Source: Hydractinia symbiolongicarpus (taxonomy: Eukaryota; Cnidaria; Hydrozoa; Anthoathecata; Hydractiniidae). Taken from it: DNA of 64,000 nucleotides. The notes below the pieces were generated by a model. It saw nothing but the letters and a program-made list of their open reading frames with translations. It searched no databases and was not told the origin of the DNA. This document shows, in pieces, positions 25,829 through 36,631 of the stretch. The position numbers and the translations under genes are program-made. Location of the stretch: contig NC_079887.1 of the NCBI RefSeq assembly GCF_029227915.1, forward strand, positions 11,160,001 to 11,224,000. Direction: 5' to 3'. How positions within the stretch are numbered: position 1 is the stretch's first letter; the number at the start of each line of letters is the position of its first letter.

Positions 25829-26950
25829 CGGCATTTTTCTTGTATTATGGATGGTTTTGGTTTGGAGATCTTGTTCCAGATATATGGGCCACGATACGAA
25901 ATGGAAAATTGACTGAACTTTGTTTTCCTAAATGGTATATAATACAGACCAGTAAATCTAATGACATGTTTGTTTTTCATTGCATTCTTAAAAACACCAC
26001 CAGCAGCTTCTTTTTTTTCTTGACCTGTATAAAAACAAAGTGTCTGAAGGATGATTATTCGAAAGGTATATAAATATTCATACGTTTAAACAAAGGCCTA
26101 AAATGTGTAAATTTGTTTTGAAAAGCAATGAATCTTGTGGTATGCTTTGCTGTCGATAGAGAGATTCTAGTTTATTACTTACCTATTTTATGTTTCCATA
26201 GTTCAAGTAGCTATAAACAAAAGAGTAATATAATTGTATGAGACATTGTTTGTTTAATACATAACGAGCCTATAAAGAGAAAGAAAAATTTTGAATTAAA
26301 GATAGTGATATGTTTATTCTATTCTACATTTTCATCAAGTGCACTACCTAGAAATGTAATATCTGTCGCGTAGTGAATTTTGTCCATTCCTACTGCCAGT
26401 TCTTAAAATGGGGAAATTATGTAGTTGTTTTTTGTGTTTGATGAAAAAGGATGTATTTAGTCTTTTTTATATAAATCAAAGCAGTCCTTTAATTTTGCTA
26501 GTTTTGTGTTCATTGTGACGCAAAGTGTTTTTATACTATTTTGGAAATAAAATATATTTGTATCGTATGTGAACATGATCAGCTGAAGTATATTAGAGCA
26601 ATTTATTAGGTCGTTTACGTATATTAAAAACAAAAGTGGATCAAGTATAAAGCCCTGAGGAACTCCGTGTTTGATTGTTAGTTAGTTTGTTTTTACCTTG
26701 TCGTCAAAACTGAAATATTGTTGTCGATTACATCAGTAACTTTAAAACTAATCAAAGTTAGATCCACTGATATCGTACGATTTAAATTTCCCCAGTAATA
26801 TGCCGTGATCAAAATAGTCAAATGCTTTAGACAGACCATTCTCAAACTTTTTTATGCCATCAATAAGTTGCATTATCGCAGGCTCTGTGGAGTGCTTGTT
26901 TTTAAATTCAAACTGTTTTTTCGTAAAATATCGCGTGTTCGGTAAAATAA
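25829..26950 (-). pseudogene. Decayed CR1/L2-like LINE reverse transcriptase
   Basis: Minus-strand translation around 26950-26780 resembles the RT segment with KHSTEPAIMQLIDGI and LSKAFDYFDHGILL. From 26690 to 26450 it reads GVPQGFILDPLLFLIYVNDL, then TYDTNIF, a worn YADD block. Near 25925-25830 it gives SYRGPYIWNKISKP, typical of the C-terminal end of CR1/Jockey/L2-type ORF2. Frames are interrupted and no endonuclease was found, so the copy is 5'-truncated and inactive. The catalytic aspartate of the second RT motif is lost (YADD to TYDT). Confidence 0.82.
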
Positions 26951-27611
26951 TAAAATAATCTGTTATACATTATTTTTCCTAAAATTTAAAAAAAAAGCGT
27001 CGGCAAAATAGAAATTGACCAAGAGTGTGTTCGTAAAAATAAAGGCTTCAGTTTTTCATATTCTTATCAAAAACTTTTAAACATGTTTTGTATTTTCTGA
27101 ATTTAACCACTGAATAATCTTTAAGAACATTAAGAATTTAATCAAACCGTGAAAAACGCACGTGACATGAATTCAAAATATTAGAAATATGGCAGTCGGA
27201 TTACAATAATTTCTTAGACGGTCTTTGCATGTGATTAAAGCTAAAGGATGGCGTATTTTTCTTGGTAAAATGGAATAAACTTTATCGTCTGCTCGCGTAT
27301 TGTTAAAACAGAAGTATTGTCCCTTCCTTTAAAGCCATAAATATTCTAGATTAAATTTAATATTATTATTTTTAATTTAAACTTTTTATCCCTATTTCTT
27401 CAAATACAATACTTCGGTCTTAGCAATATAGCAATACGAACCTTCAGACACTTCCTTGTTCTTTGCTAATATTTAAAAATGAAGAATAGATTCTAAGTTC
27501 CTATTTTCATAAGAGGTCACTTGTTTTAATTATTTTTTTTTTTACGTTTATGATATAGAATAACATTCGTTCCTAGCATAAGGGGCAGGATAGTAAAACA
27601 ACAAAATCTAT

Positions 27612-27822
27612 ATTATAATGTAACGGACGGACGTATATGGGATACGTCCGTCCGTCCGTCCGTCCGTCCGTCCGTCCGTCCGTCCGTCCGTCCGTCCGTC
27701 CGTCCGTCCGTCCGTCCGTCCGTCCGTCCGTCCGTCCGTCCGTCCGTCCGTCCGTCCGTCCGTCCGTCCGTCCGTCCGTCCGTCCGTCCGTCCGTCCGTC
27801 ACGCAAAATGGTAGCTTAGCTG
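27612..27822 (-). mobile_element. Short element of the 'CAGCTAAGCTACCATTTTGCGT' family, with expanded tetranucleotide
   Basis: On the minus strand it reads CAGCTAAGCTACCATTTTGC, then GTGACGGACGG..., then ACATTATAATATAGAT. This is the same order as the elements at 39280-39377 and 49325-49485, where the GACGGACG stretch is short. Here it is 5'-truncated and the tetranucleotide has expanded. It abuts the truncated GPCR pseudogene start at 27833. Confidence 0.75.
27645..27800. repeat. (CGTC)39 tetranucleotide array
   Basis: 156 bp of uninterrupted CGTC units on the plus strand (GACG on minus). It yields spurious open frames in several registers (PSVR-type forward, DGRT-type reverse) that are not genes. 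The length may be under- or over-estimated by assembly. Confidence 0.97.
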
Positions 27823-27832
27823 TGAAACTACC

Positions 27833-28985
27833 ATGACAAACGCAACGCATGTTGATCTTGTAATCTTGATGATTATTATTTGGAATAAAAAATTGCGTTG
27901 GTTACTGTTAAATCAGTATATAGTGACATTAGCATTTACAGATCTTCTAACATGTGGACTTGCAGCGCCATTTTATATATTCAGTTTAAATGTTGTACCG
28001 AATTCTGATGTTTTACAAAATGGCGTGTTATGTAAAGGATTCTTAACTGTTACATACTCAACCGGAATGCTTACTGTATCAGCATTAGTTGCTCTAAGTA
28101 TCGACTGGTATTTAGCAATTGTTAAACCGTATTTATACTGCAAGTACATGACAAAAAAAATGGTGGTAATATTCAACCTGTGCCTTCTTATACAGGCTGT
28201 TGTAAATGTGTTGCCGTGTGTATTTATAAAGGGCTACTTTATGAATAGCAATATCCAAGGATTGGCTTGTATCATGGTACCTGAAAACGTGCATTTAGTT
28301 TGTTCAATTTATATTATTGTTGTTAATGTTGCAGTACCATTGTTAACAACGACACTGTGAAATATAGTTGTATTTTGTGTGGCTAAGCAATAAAATACAA
28401 GAATTAAGGCAGAGTTAGCACGCAATTTAAAAAAAAAGCGAGCTATGACCCAAATGTTACATCGTGTTTAAGAACAGCTACTCATTCTGCTACAAGTTCT
28501 CTCGCAAGTGTACAAGTAAATAATATCAGAAAGGTGTTTCCAATTGATATTCAAGAAAATAAAAAAAGAAACACGGAGAATAACAATAAAGATAATAATT
28601 TGCACCAAGAATATAATGTTAAACAGAGCAGTAAGTCACAGTCATCCATGGTAAAACCTTTGCAATTGTCATTAAAGAAAAGAAAATCAAAAGACAAGGC
28701 GAAAGATTTTAAAAGTTCATTGACTTGTTTCAAGTTTTTATATCGAATTTACATTTCAACTTTATCCATGATCATTCTACATTTCATTTTTGGTCTCCAT
28801 TTCCAGTTGTCCGAGTACTAGAAATGCTGGGTTATAATGAGATGGTGACACATTATGGTTTCTTATACAGTACACTAGGTGTAACAATATTGTGCGCAAT
28901 AAACGCAATCGTTATTTTCATAACAAGAAGAGAGTTTCGAAAATGCACTTTTCTTAAGCGAAAAAATATAGGTGAGGCAGCATAA
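27833..28985 (+). pseudogene. Class A GPCR pseudogene, array copy 3
   Basis: A start resembling the 30190 copy (NATHVD against NTTHVD) jumps directly to the middle of TM1 (VILMIIIWNKKLR); about 29 codons are missing. DRY Arg is changed to Trp (SIDWYLAI). A TGC-to-TGA change ends TM5 (TTL*), a frameshift follows at the start of loop 3 (CAATAAAATAC), and TM6 has the same one-base deletion as the pseudogene at 22467 (TTCATTTTTGG). TM7 reappears in another frame (AINAIVIFITRREF), with Pro of NPxxY replaced. The remaining sequence is close to the 30190 copy, so decay is fairly recent. Confidence 0.93.
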
Positions 28986-30189
28986 ATGTTGAAATACCAG
29001 TAACTTCTGGAAATATTGTCGTAATAGATATGGGACTTCCCACGACTACAACTGACTGAGAACTTAATTAACCTGGATATCTCCTTTTTGTCTGCTTTAA
29101 ACTTTATCCTGATGTAATTTTTTTCAAAAAAAAAATTTGTTTTGATGTAGAAACTACGTAATAACTGTTTAATATTTTTTTATGTTGAAGTCACGTGGAC
29201 GGACTTCACGTTGGATACCGTTACCGCACAAAACATTTTCATTTCTAAATGCACTAAAAATTATTTAAATGACCCTAAAACTAAAATATAAGCAAGTGGT
29301 GTGCCACACCCTTTCAAAGTAGGTCTATCTAATAACTTCCTGACGTATTAGTGATTTTCTTTATTGAATTCTTATATTTTTTTCTACATTTACGCATTTT
29401 TGCCTTTTTACGCCCAGCGAACCTTCTGGTAATTCACTGTTTTTAGTTGTTTTAGTGAACTTTGAACCCTAAAAAACTATATATTTTGTACTGAAAAGTA
29501 GCAGAAAGTGCAATTAAAGCAATCAACGCTACTTTCCATTAAAAAAACCGAATCAATTTTTTCAGACATTTTGTCTGGAGACTGTATTTCTATTTTAACC
29601 GATGTCGCAGAAAATTATTTCTTTAGAAAAAATACTTAAAAAGAATATGCATTCCATCACGGTTTACCTGGGAAATCTCAACCTATAAGAGCACGTAATT
29701 TCATCAAGTTCTCTAATTTTTTTTGTTTCCTGCTGTTATTTTATGTTGTTTGTCAAAAAAAATTTGATTAAAAAAAATATGTTTATAACAAAAATAACAA
29801 AGTGTATGCCTGTATGTTGTTACAACACCGGTATTTCTTATTTCCTGTTGAATTTAAAATTTTGACTAATGCAAAAAACCCTATTCTTTCTGGTATAAAA
29901 TATTTATTTCTATTTTTTCACATGCGTTAATGAATTAATAGAACAAAAAAGCGATTGAATAAAACTAATCCTTAAAAACCTCATTTTATTGAAACTCAAA
30001 ACGAGTGGGCTGCAACCTTGGCTTTACCATTATAAGTAGACATTTAAAATTTCTTGTGTATACAAAATGTTTCTGAATTCACATTTTGTATCTAAATAGA
30101 AAGTAGTTAGCATAACAAGAAAGCAGCAAAGGTTTTAATAAAAAAAGTTTTGAACTTTTAAGTCAAGAAACACTATTAAAAAAAACAAA
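28986..30189. other. Intergenic; nothing recognised
   Basis: AT-rich spacer between GPCR loci. No gene, tRNA or clear element was seen. The start of the next receptor is preceded by a long A/T-rich leader. Confidence 0.5.
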
Positions 30190-31404
30190 ATGTTAAACAC
30201 AACGCATGTTGATACTGATGTTGAACTTCTAACTGATGTCCATCGCATATTATTGACAGTGATGTACAGTATTATCGTTGTATTTGGTGTACCAGCAAAT
30301 CTTATGATCTTGATAATTATTATTTGGAATAAAAAATTGCGTCAGTTACCATTAAATCAGTATATAGTCACATTAGCATTTACAGATCTTCTAACATGTG
30401 GACTTGCAGCGCCATTTTATATATTCAGTTTAAATGTTGTACCGAATTCTAATGTTTTACAAAATGGCGTGTTATGTAAAGGATTCTTAACTGTTACATA
30501 CTCAACCGGAATGCTTACTGTCTCTGCGTTGGCTGCGTTAAGTATCGATCGTTATTTAGCAATCGTCAAGCCTTTCTTATACTGCAAGCATATTACAAGA
30601 CAAAGGGTGCTGATATTAAATCTCTCTCTGTTCGTTCAAGTTCTTTTAGTAACACTTCCATCTACAATTATAAAAGGATACTTTGTGAACAGCAGTATCC
30701 AAGGATTAGCGTGCAGAACGATATTAGGAAATATGAACTTGGTGTATTTATATTTTCTATTCGTTGTTAATGTCGTGCTACCATTGTTGGCAATCACACT
30801 GTGCAATATAGTTGTGTTTAAGGTAGCTAGAAAGCAATATAAAAAAACTAAAGCAGATTTTGAACTTCGAGCACGAGAAAGCTGGGTTTCCCAAAGTGTG
30901 GTATCACACACAGCAACTCGGGTTGTTACAAAGTTTTCTACTAATGTTAATCGTGTGAGAAAAGTACATCCGATTCAAGATCAAATCGAATCAGAAAAGA
31001 AGTCTAGTAAAAAAAAGGGAACGAAAGGTAACAACATGCCAAGTTTTGAAGTAGCATATTCTGTTCCAGAGAAGTGTGGCACTATACACAACGCTAAAAC
31101 ACAGAACACGTGTTTAAAAGAAAAAGATAAGGATTTCAAACGTTCATTGTCTCGTTTTAGGTTCCAATATCGAATTTACATTTCAACTTTATCCATGATT
31201 ATTCTACTTTTCATATTTTGGTCTCCATTCCCAATCCTTCGAGTTATTGCAATGATGGGTTACAAAGAACTGGTGACGAACTATGGTTTTTTATACAGTA
31301 CACTGGGTACGGCACTGCTCTCTGCAATAAATCCAATCGTAATTTTTGTAACCAGAAGAGAATTTCAAAAATACACATGTATCCAACGAAAAAAAAAATC
31401 GTAG
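30190..31404 (+). CDS. Class A (rhodopsin-like) orphan GPCR, array copy 4
   Basis: Intact single-exon 404-residue receptor. It has the N-terminal sequon NTT, TM1 GVPANLMIL, TM2 LAFTDLL, Cys before TM3 (GVLCKG), a canonical DRY (SIDRYLAIVKPF), ECL2 Cys (IQGLAC), TM5 ending LPLLAITLCN, a basic third intracellular loop, TM6 FWSPFP and TM7 AINPIVIFVTRREF. The only array member here with the standard DRY triplet. TM1-TM3 bases are nearly identical to copies at 19290 and 35393, including silent sites, while the loops differ. The ligand is unknown. The C-terminal tail is very short and Lys-rich. Confidence 0.93.
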   Translation: MLNTTHVDTDVELLTDVHRILLTVMYSIIVVFGVPANLMILIIIIWNKKLRQLPLNQYIVTLAFTDLLTCGLAAPFYIFSLNVVPNSNVLQNGVLCKGFLTVTYSTGMLTVSALAALSIDRYLAIVKPFLYCKHITRQRVLILNLSLFVQVLLVTLPSTIIKGYFVNSSIQGLACRTILGNMNLVYLYFLFVVNVVLPLLAITLCNIVVFKVARKQYKKTKADFELRARESWVSQSVVSHTATRVVTKFSTNVNRVRKVHPIQDQIESEKKSSKKKGTKGNNMPSFEVAYSVPEKCGTIHNAKTQNTCLKEKDKDFKRSLSRFRFQYRIYISTLSMIILLFIFWSPFPILRVIAMMGYKELVTNYGFLYSTLGTALLSAINPIVIFVTRREFQKYTCIQRKKKS

Positions 31405-32229
31405 TCACGCAGAAAGTCATTAAGTACGTGCAAACAGTATAAAAATTTCTTTTGTAAATTTGTTAGCAATTTTTTTGTATTTAAGGCATCTTCTTGGCTT
31501 GGCTTCGCTTCAGTGTAAAAATTTTTAACCATTGTTTCATTTAGTTTTTGACTGCTATTGTTTTGAAGAAAACAAAATTGTTAAGCTTTGCGTGAGTAAA
31601 GGGTAATTCAACACCAACAGGAACCCAAGTCCTTTCTGGCGTTTATCTCCAATTATATCGGCTTTCATTGAGAGAATTTGTCATTTCTTTAACTTATTTA
31701 ATTTACCTTTTATTAAGGTTGACAATAAACCTTATAATATCACAGTTGCAGGGGAAGTTTGGTGTGCTACGAGAGCTCAGGGGTAGACAAGTAACATTGG
31801 CACAATTAAATTTTTTGCTGATGAGAGCGTATTGCCACCAGCCCTTATAAGTCCATCCTTGTATAGGCCAAGCAGCGTATAAGCGAATAGTTTTTCTTGT
31901 CTAGGGTTATTTGCGGAAAGTTAACAGTATAGTTTGAAAATATCTACCATTAGAGTACCAAACAGTGTGCAGCTATTCGTCATTGTTACACAACTTTTGT
32001 AATATCAAATCCTCTTTTTTTTTCTTCTTTTTATACAGCAATAATAACAGAAAATAAAATAAAATCTTATATCCTAAATAAATTTATTTAATAATTTTTA
32101 AATAAGAAAGGCAAAGAAACGAACAAAAGCCTACCATCTATTTTTATTACGTGATGTACAAAAGAAGTATCTCAAGAATTTTGTAAGAATAAAAACGATG
32201 AATAACACTTTTCATTATCGACTTTCATA
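31405..32229. other. Intergenic; nothing recognised
   Basis: AT-rich sequence downstream of the receptor gene. Short open frames lack recognisable content. Confidence 0.5.
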
Positions 32230-33922
32230 CAGCGCAGTCTGGGAACTAGTAAAGCGCTTGTAGGGACATTTTTTCATAATGGTAGCGCAACTAGAAAAAA
32301 ACAACAACATTAGCAGAAAATTTAACTTGTATCTTTACCTATGGAGGTATAAAAGAACTTTTTTTACCTCCATGCTTTACTATTATAACACTAAAATTAA
32401 AGAAGAATACTTTTTAATGGTTTATGGGCTGTATTCTATCCAAAAAATACAAAATTCAAGGTTATTAATGACTAAAAACTGTTGATTCCGTCATAAGGTT
32501 AGCCTAGCTAATAAGTCAAGCGCCCAACGTGTTAAACCAGAAAGAAATGTTATTATTAGCACCACATTGCTAATTTTTATTGTTATTTTTAAAAAGTATT
32601 GTCCCAAACAGTTACTATCACTATATTTCAAAAGTAAGCAAGTGCAGTTAGCTAGCTAACCAGGTAGCTGGCGAAGGGTAGGTGTAGTTTAAACCAATTA
32701 ACTTTAGTTAATTTGGCAAGTACACAGTAACAGGAAAAACATCACTGTAACTACTTTTGTTATATTATCATTATGTTAGCTGTTAGTTACATCTACATTA
32801 ACTCTAAATTTACAAAAACAATTAAAATCTATTATCCACAAAAATTTCTACCACAAAGTTTTTTTATTTTTTGTCCACAAAAAAGTTTTCGTTTTTTGAC
32901 AATACTGATTTTTACTAAATCTTTAGCATCAGAGAAAATGTTTTATGTAAAAATCTTTATCAACATTTGACATATATAATCTTTTAGTTAATAATGTATA
33001 AATACAGAAAGTAATTCTCGTAAAACATGCACGATTCCAGCAAATGAAAAATAAAAGTCTTTTATTTTATGTCCTTGTCTGTATCGAAACAACAAGATTA
33101 TAATAGCTATAAGTATGTTTTTATTGTTTTTACTAATTCGCTTTTCATCCGATGGCTTTCCATTCAATCACAATTTTTTAAACTTTTTTACGAGATACTA
33201 AACCATAGTCAATGGAATTTAATTCGCTTTTAGAATTTAATTATAATTTAATTCACTTTTAGATAATCACGTAATTAAGACAGTATAGGCTAGCTACATA
33301 TGCAGTTGTGAAATTTTTAATAACCTTGCGTCCAAATTTGACATTGGTCTTTGATGATTATTTATATATTGAATCTTTTAGTTTGATATTGGATTGTCTA
33401 TTTCTTTTAGCTAGCTAGCTCTAATTCATGTTTGGTTGTCCTTGTTCTAGGTAGCCATAGCCAAACATACATTTTACATAGGTGGTTTCAGTCATCTATC
33501 TATATTTAATTTAATCAATGAAGGTTGATTATAAGAAAAAGATGTGTCATACTTTAGTCCATGCTTATTGTCTTTGCAGCCACATAGCTAAAAGCACACA
33601 TTTTACCATCATCCAACTTTGAACTTCGTAAAAGTTAATAACTATAAGTTGTTCGTACTTGAAACGTTTTAATAAAGTTAATATACGGCAGAGAGGACTA
33701 GCAGCACCATTTCACCACGTTATTTAAAAGTTAAACGTTGGTATAAAATGCAAAGAATTAGGAAAGAAACAACAGAACGTTACACAATTCTGCCATTTTC
33801 CGTATGACACAAATAATTCTATGTGAGAAGGTGACCGAGAAACTTAACTGGGCCATCGATTCAAGCAAAAACAGGTTGAAATTTGTCCCTACAAGCGCTT
33901 CACTCGTTCCTAGACTGCGTTG
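32230..33922. mobile_element. Non-autonomous Tc1/mariner-like element, ~1.7 kb
   Basis: The left end CAGCGCAGTCTGGGAACTAG...AAGCGCTTGTAGGGACA is matched by the reverse complement of the right end (CAACGCAGTCTAGGAACGAG...AAGCGCTTGTAGGGACA), about 37 bp with a few mismatches. TA lies immediately outside both ends (32228-32229, 33923-33924), as expected for Tc1/mariner target duplication. The interior is AT-rich with no transposase frame. Confidence 0.78.
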
Positions 33923-35392
33923 TATGTAGTAAAATCTAAATATAATAATATATAATTTTTACAAAATGTTGTTTCGCCTGTCACAATTTTTTTAAAAAAA
34001 ACAACCTCTCAAAATAGCACACTGAACAGTTGGCTTTGTAGCTACTTGTAACTTAATTTAATGTATTATCTCTCTGCCCAAAACATTATACTTATAACCG
34101 TGGAAGTACTCTGTATGAATTAAATTGGAGTAAAATAATAGAAATCTACTCTTAAAAGCGTGGAAATAGCTGCTATGGGTGTTGTACTTAACTTGCGGTA
34201 TGTCGCGGAAAGGTACAAAATGCGCCGTTGCTGAACATTAAGCTGGAAGGAATAATTCATACTTTTATAGTCTTTAGCATGATCTACAGGACTCTTCAGC
34301 AATCGAAACGTAAACTCTATCACAAGGCCACCAGTCGGTAAGGGGCACCAGTCGGTGAAGGCCAAAAGTAAAGGCCATAAAGACAGCTGGTTGATTTAAA
34401 CTGAAATATTTTTTCAGCGACAGTGTTTTCTAGCGATATTATATTATAGCAACTTACACCAACTATAGAGTTTCTGTATAGAAGCAGTTCAACAGCCCTC
34501 TAGGGCTTAGCGCCCCTCTCAAAAAACACTTGTTTCTTGGTTAAAAATTAAATTAAAATGTCATATGAGATATGCGCTCTGGTATATAATTCTTGCAGAA
34601 GCGCTGTGGCAATTTGATGTGCTTTAAAAATTACAATATGGTTCGTCATGGTTTTCTACAGAATATGACGTTTTACAGGTTTTGATGTATTGCTCTGTGC
34701 CAACACCAGTTTTACACTCATACAAAAATGTCGAACAAAACCAGTCCACGCACGGAGTGTCATTCTGAGTGTGAAATATTACATTGAGTCTCTTAGCTAG
34801 TTTTATAAATGACTTTCTAACGATGAAAATTCTTTCGATTCTTTATATTTCTCAATCAGAATGTTCAACCTATTGCGCATTTGTTTAAAGATTTAAAACA
34901 CCACCCGATAATAAAGTACTCCATATGTAATCTGATTTCAGGTTTATATACAGGCTACCGAACTTTTCAATAAAAATAAAACTTCAGTTAAAATAGCACT
35001 GCTTCAATTTTCTTAAAAACAATTTAAATTCTTTATCCCAGAAACATCCACTCCTATGCTTTCATGCTGCGTGAATTGAACAAGAATGAAAATAAATTAA
35101 CACCTTGTTAAGTAGAAAAAGACAAATATAAAAAAGTATAGTAAATATAAAAAAGAGTAAATATAAAATAAATAATGGTTATAACATAACCAGCCGTTAT
35201 TTTTGTTCTTGATTGGTGTTAAGAAATATATTAACTGTCCAGTTTTTTATGCAAACCACACCTGCTATGTTAACTTTAAGAATTAATATTTCGGGGATCA
35301 GAACAAAAATTTTCTTGTATTTGAACAGGCAGAAATATATTGTCTCCTTGATCTGAGTAAATCACTTGGTATAGTCTTAAAAAGAAGAAGAA
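33923..35392. other. Intergenic; nothing recognised
   Basis: AT-rich spacer. A small direct repeat (GGCACCAGTCGGT... at 34330-34360) is the only structure noted. Confidence 0.45.
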
Positions 35393-36631
35393 ATGTCAAA
35401 TAAAACACACATTGCATATGACGTTCTTCTCATACCAGATATTCATCGCGTAGTATTAACTATCGCGTACAGTATTGTCGCTGCACTTGGTGTACCAGCA
35501 AATCTTATGATCTTGATAATTATTATTTGGAATAAAAAATTGCGTCAGTTACCATTAAATCAGTATATAGTGACATTAGCATTCACAGATCTTTTAACAT
35601 GTGGAATTTCAGCGCCATTTTATATATTCAGTTTAAATGTTGTACCGAATTCTGATGTTTTACAAAATGGAGTGTTATGTAAAGGATTTTTGACTGTTAC
35701 TTATTCAACTGGAATGCTTACTGTATCAGCGTTAGCTGCGTTAAGCATGGACCGTTGGTTAGCGATAATCAAGCCGTACATATATTGTAAATATATCACA
35801 AGCGAAAAAGTGTGCATTTTAAACATATGCCTTCTTTTACAAGTTATTCTAACGATGTTGCCTGCTACGATCATAAAGGGGTACATTGTAAACAATAATG
35901 TTCAAGGTTTAGTTTGTATATTTCGAACTGACGGCACGAACATCGTTTATTCAAGCTATGTCATTGCTGTTAATGTTGTACTGCCATTGTTGGCAATTAC
36001 ACTATGCAATACAGTTGTATTTAAAGTGGCTAGAGAACAGTACAAAAAAATAAAGGTTGATGGGACACAACAACAGGAAAATATATCAAAATGTGCCCCG
36101 AGTGTTATAGCAAATTTCAGTGAGGTGGAAAGTGTCAAAAATGTTTACATGTCTCTTAATCAAGGTGAGAATCAAAATAACTCTCGTAATGAAATAAAAA
36201 TAAAGAATGCAACATGCTTTGAAATCACGCATTTCATACAGGGTTTATGTACGAACGATAAAGCAACGTCGTCAACTGCAATTTTGAGTGCAGCAAATCA
36301 AAATTTTCATAACAGGAAAGCATTTAAGGAGCAAAAATCAAAAAACAAAGAAAAAGATTTAAAAAGTTCAATCTCCCGTTTTAAGTTTCAATATCGAATT
36401 TACATTTCAACTTTATCCATGATTATTCTACTTTTCATATTTTGGTCTCCATTTCCAGTTATCCGAGTACTAGAAAGGCTGGGTTACAATGAGCAGATGA
36501 CACAATATGGTTTCTTATATAGTACACTGGGTACCACGATATTATCGTTAATAAATCCATTTGTTATTTTTATTACTAGAAGAGAATTTCAAAAATACAC
36601 ATGTTTCAAGCGAAAAATAACAACAAGATAA
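35393..36631 (+). CDS. Class A (rhodopsin-like) orphan GPCR, array copy 5
   Basis: Intact single-exon 412-residue receptor. Its start (MSNKTHIAYDV) mirrors the 19290 copy, and it shares its TM1, TM2 and TM7 almost base for base. TM2 LAFTDLL, GVLCKG Cys, DRW instead of DRY (SMDRWLAIIKPY), ECL2 Cys (VQGLVC), TM5 LPLLAITLCN, third loop of ~120 residues, TM6 FWSPFP and TM7 LINPFVIFITRREF. TM3 3.32 is Thr. The loop-3 sequence is unlike the other copies, suggesting different coupling or regulation. It is the last member of the array in the window. Confidence 0.93.
   Translation: MSNKTHIAYDVLLIPDIHRVVLTIAYSIVAALGVPANLMILIIIIWNKKLRQLPLNQYIVTLAFTDLLTCGISAPFYIFSLNVVPNSDVLQNGVLCKGFLTVTYSTGMLTVSALAALSMDRWLAIIKPYIYCKYITSEKVCILNICLLLQVILTMLPATIIKGYIVNNNVQGLVCIFRTDGTNIVYSSYVIAVNVVLPLLAITLCNTVVFKVAREQYKKIKVDGTQQQENISKCAPSVIANFSEVESVKNVYMSLNQGENQNNSRNEIKIKNATCFEITHFIQGLCTNDKATSSTAILSAANQNFHNRKAFKEQKSKNKEKDLKSSISRFKFQYRIYISTLSMIILLFIFWSPFPVIRVLERLGYNEQMTQYGFLYSTLGTTILSLINPFVIFITRREFQKYTCFKRKITTR

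Noticed and set aside
27573-27850. Several overlapping open frames with DGRT/PSVR repeats
   Set aside because: They are translations of the CGTC microsatellite inside a short mobile element.
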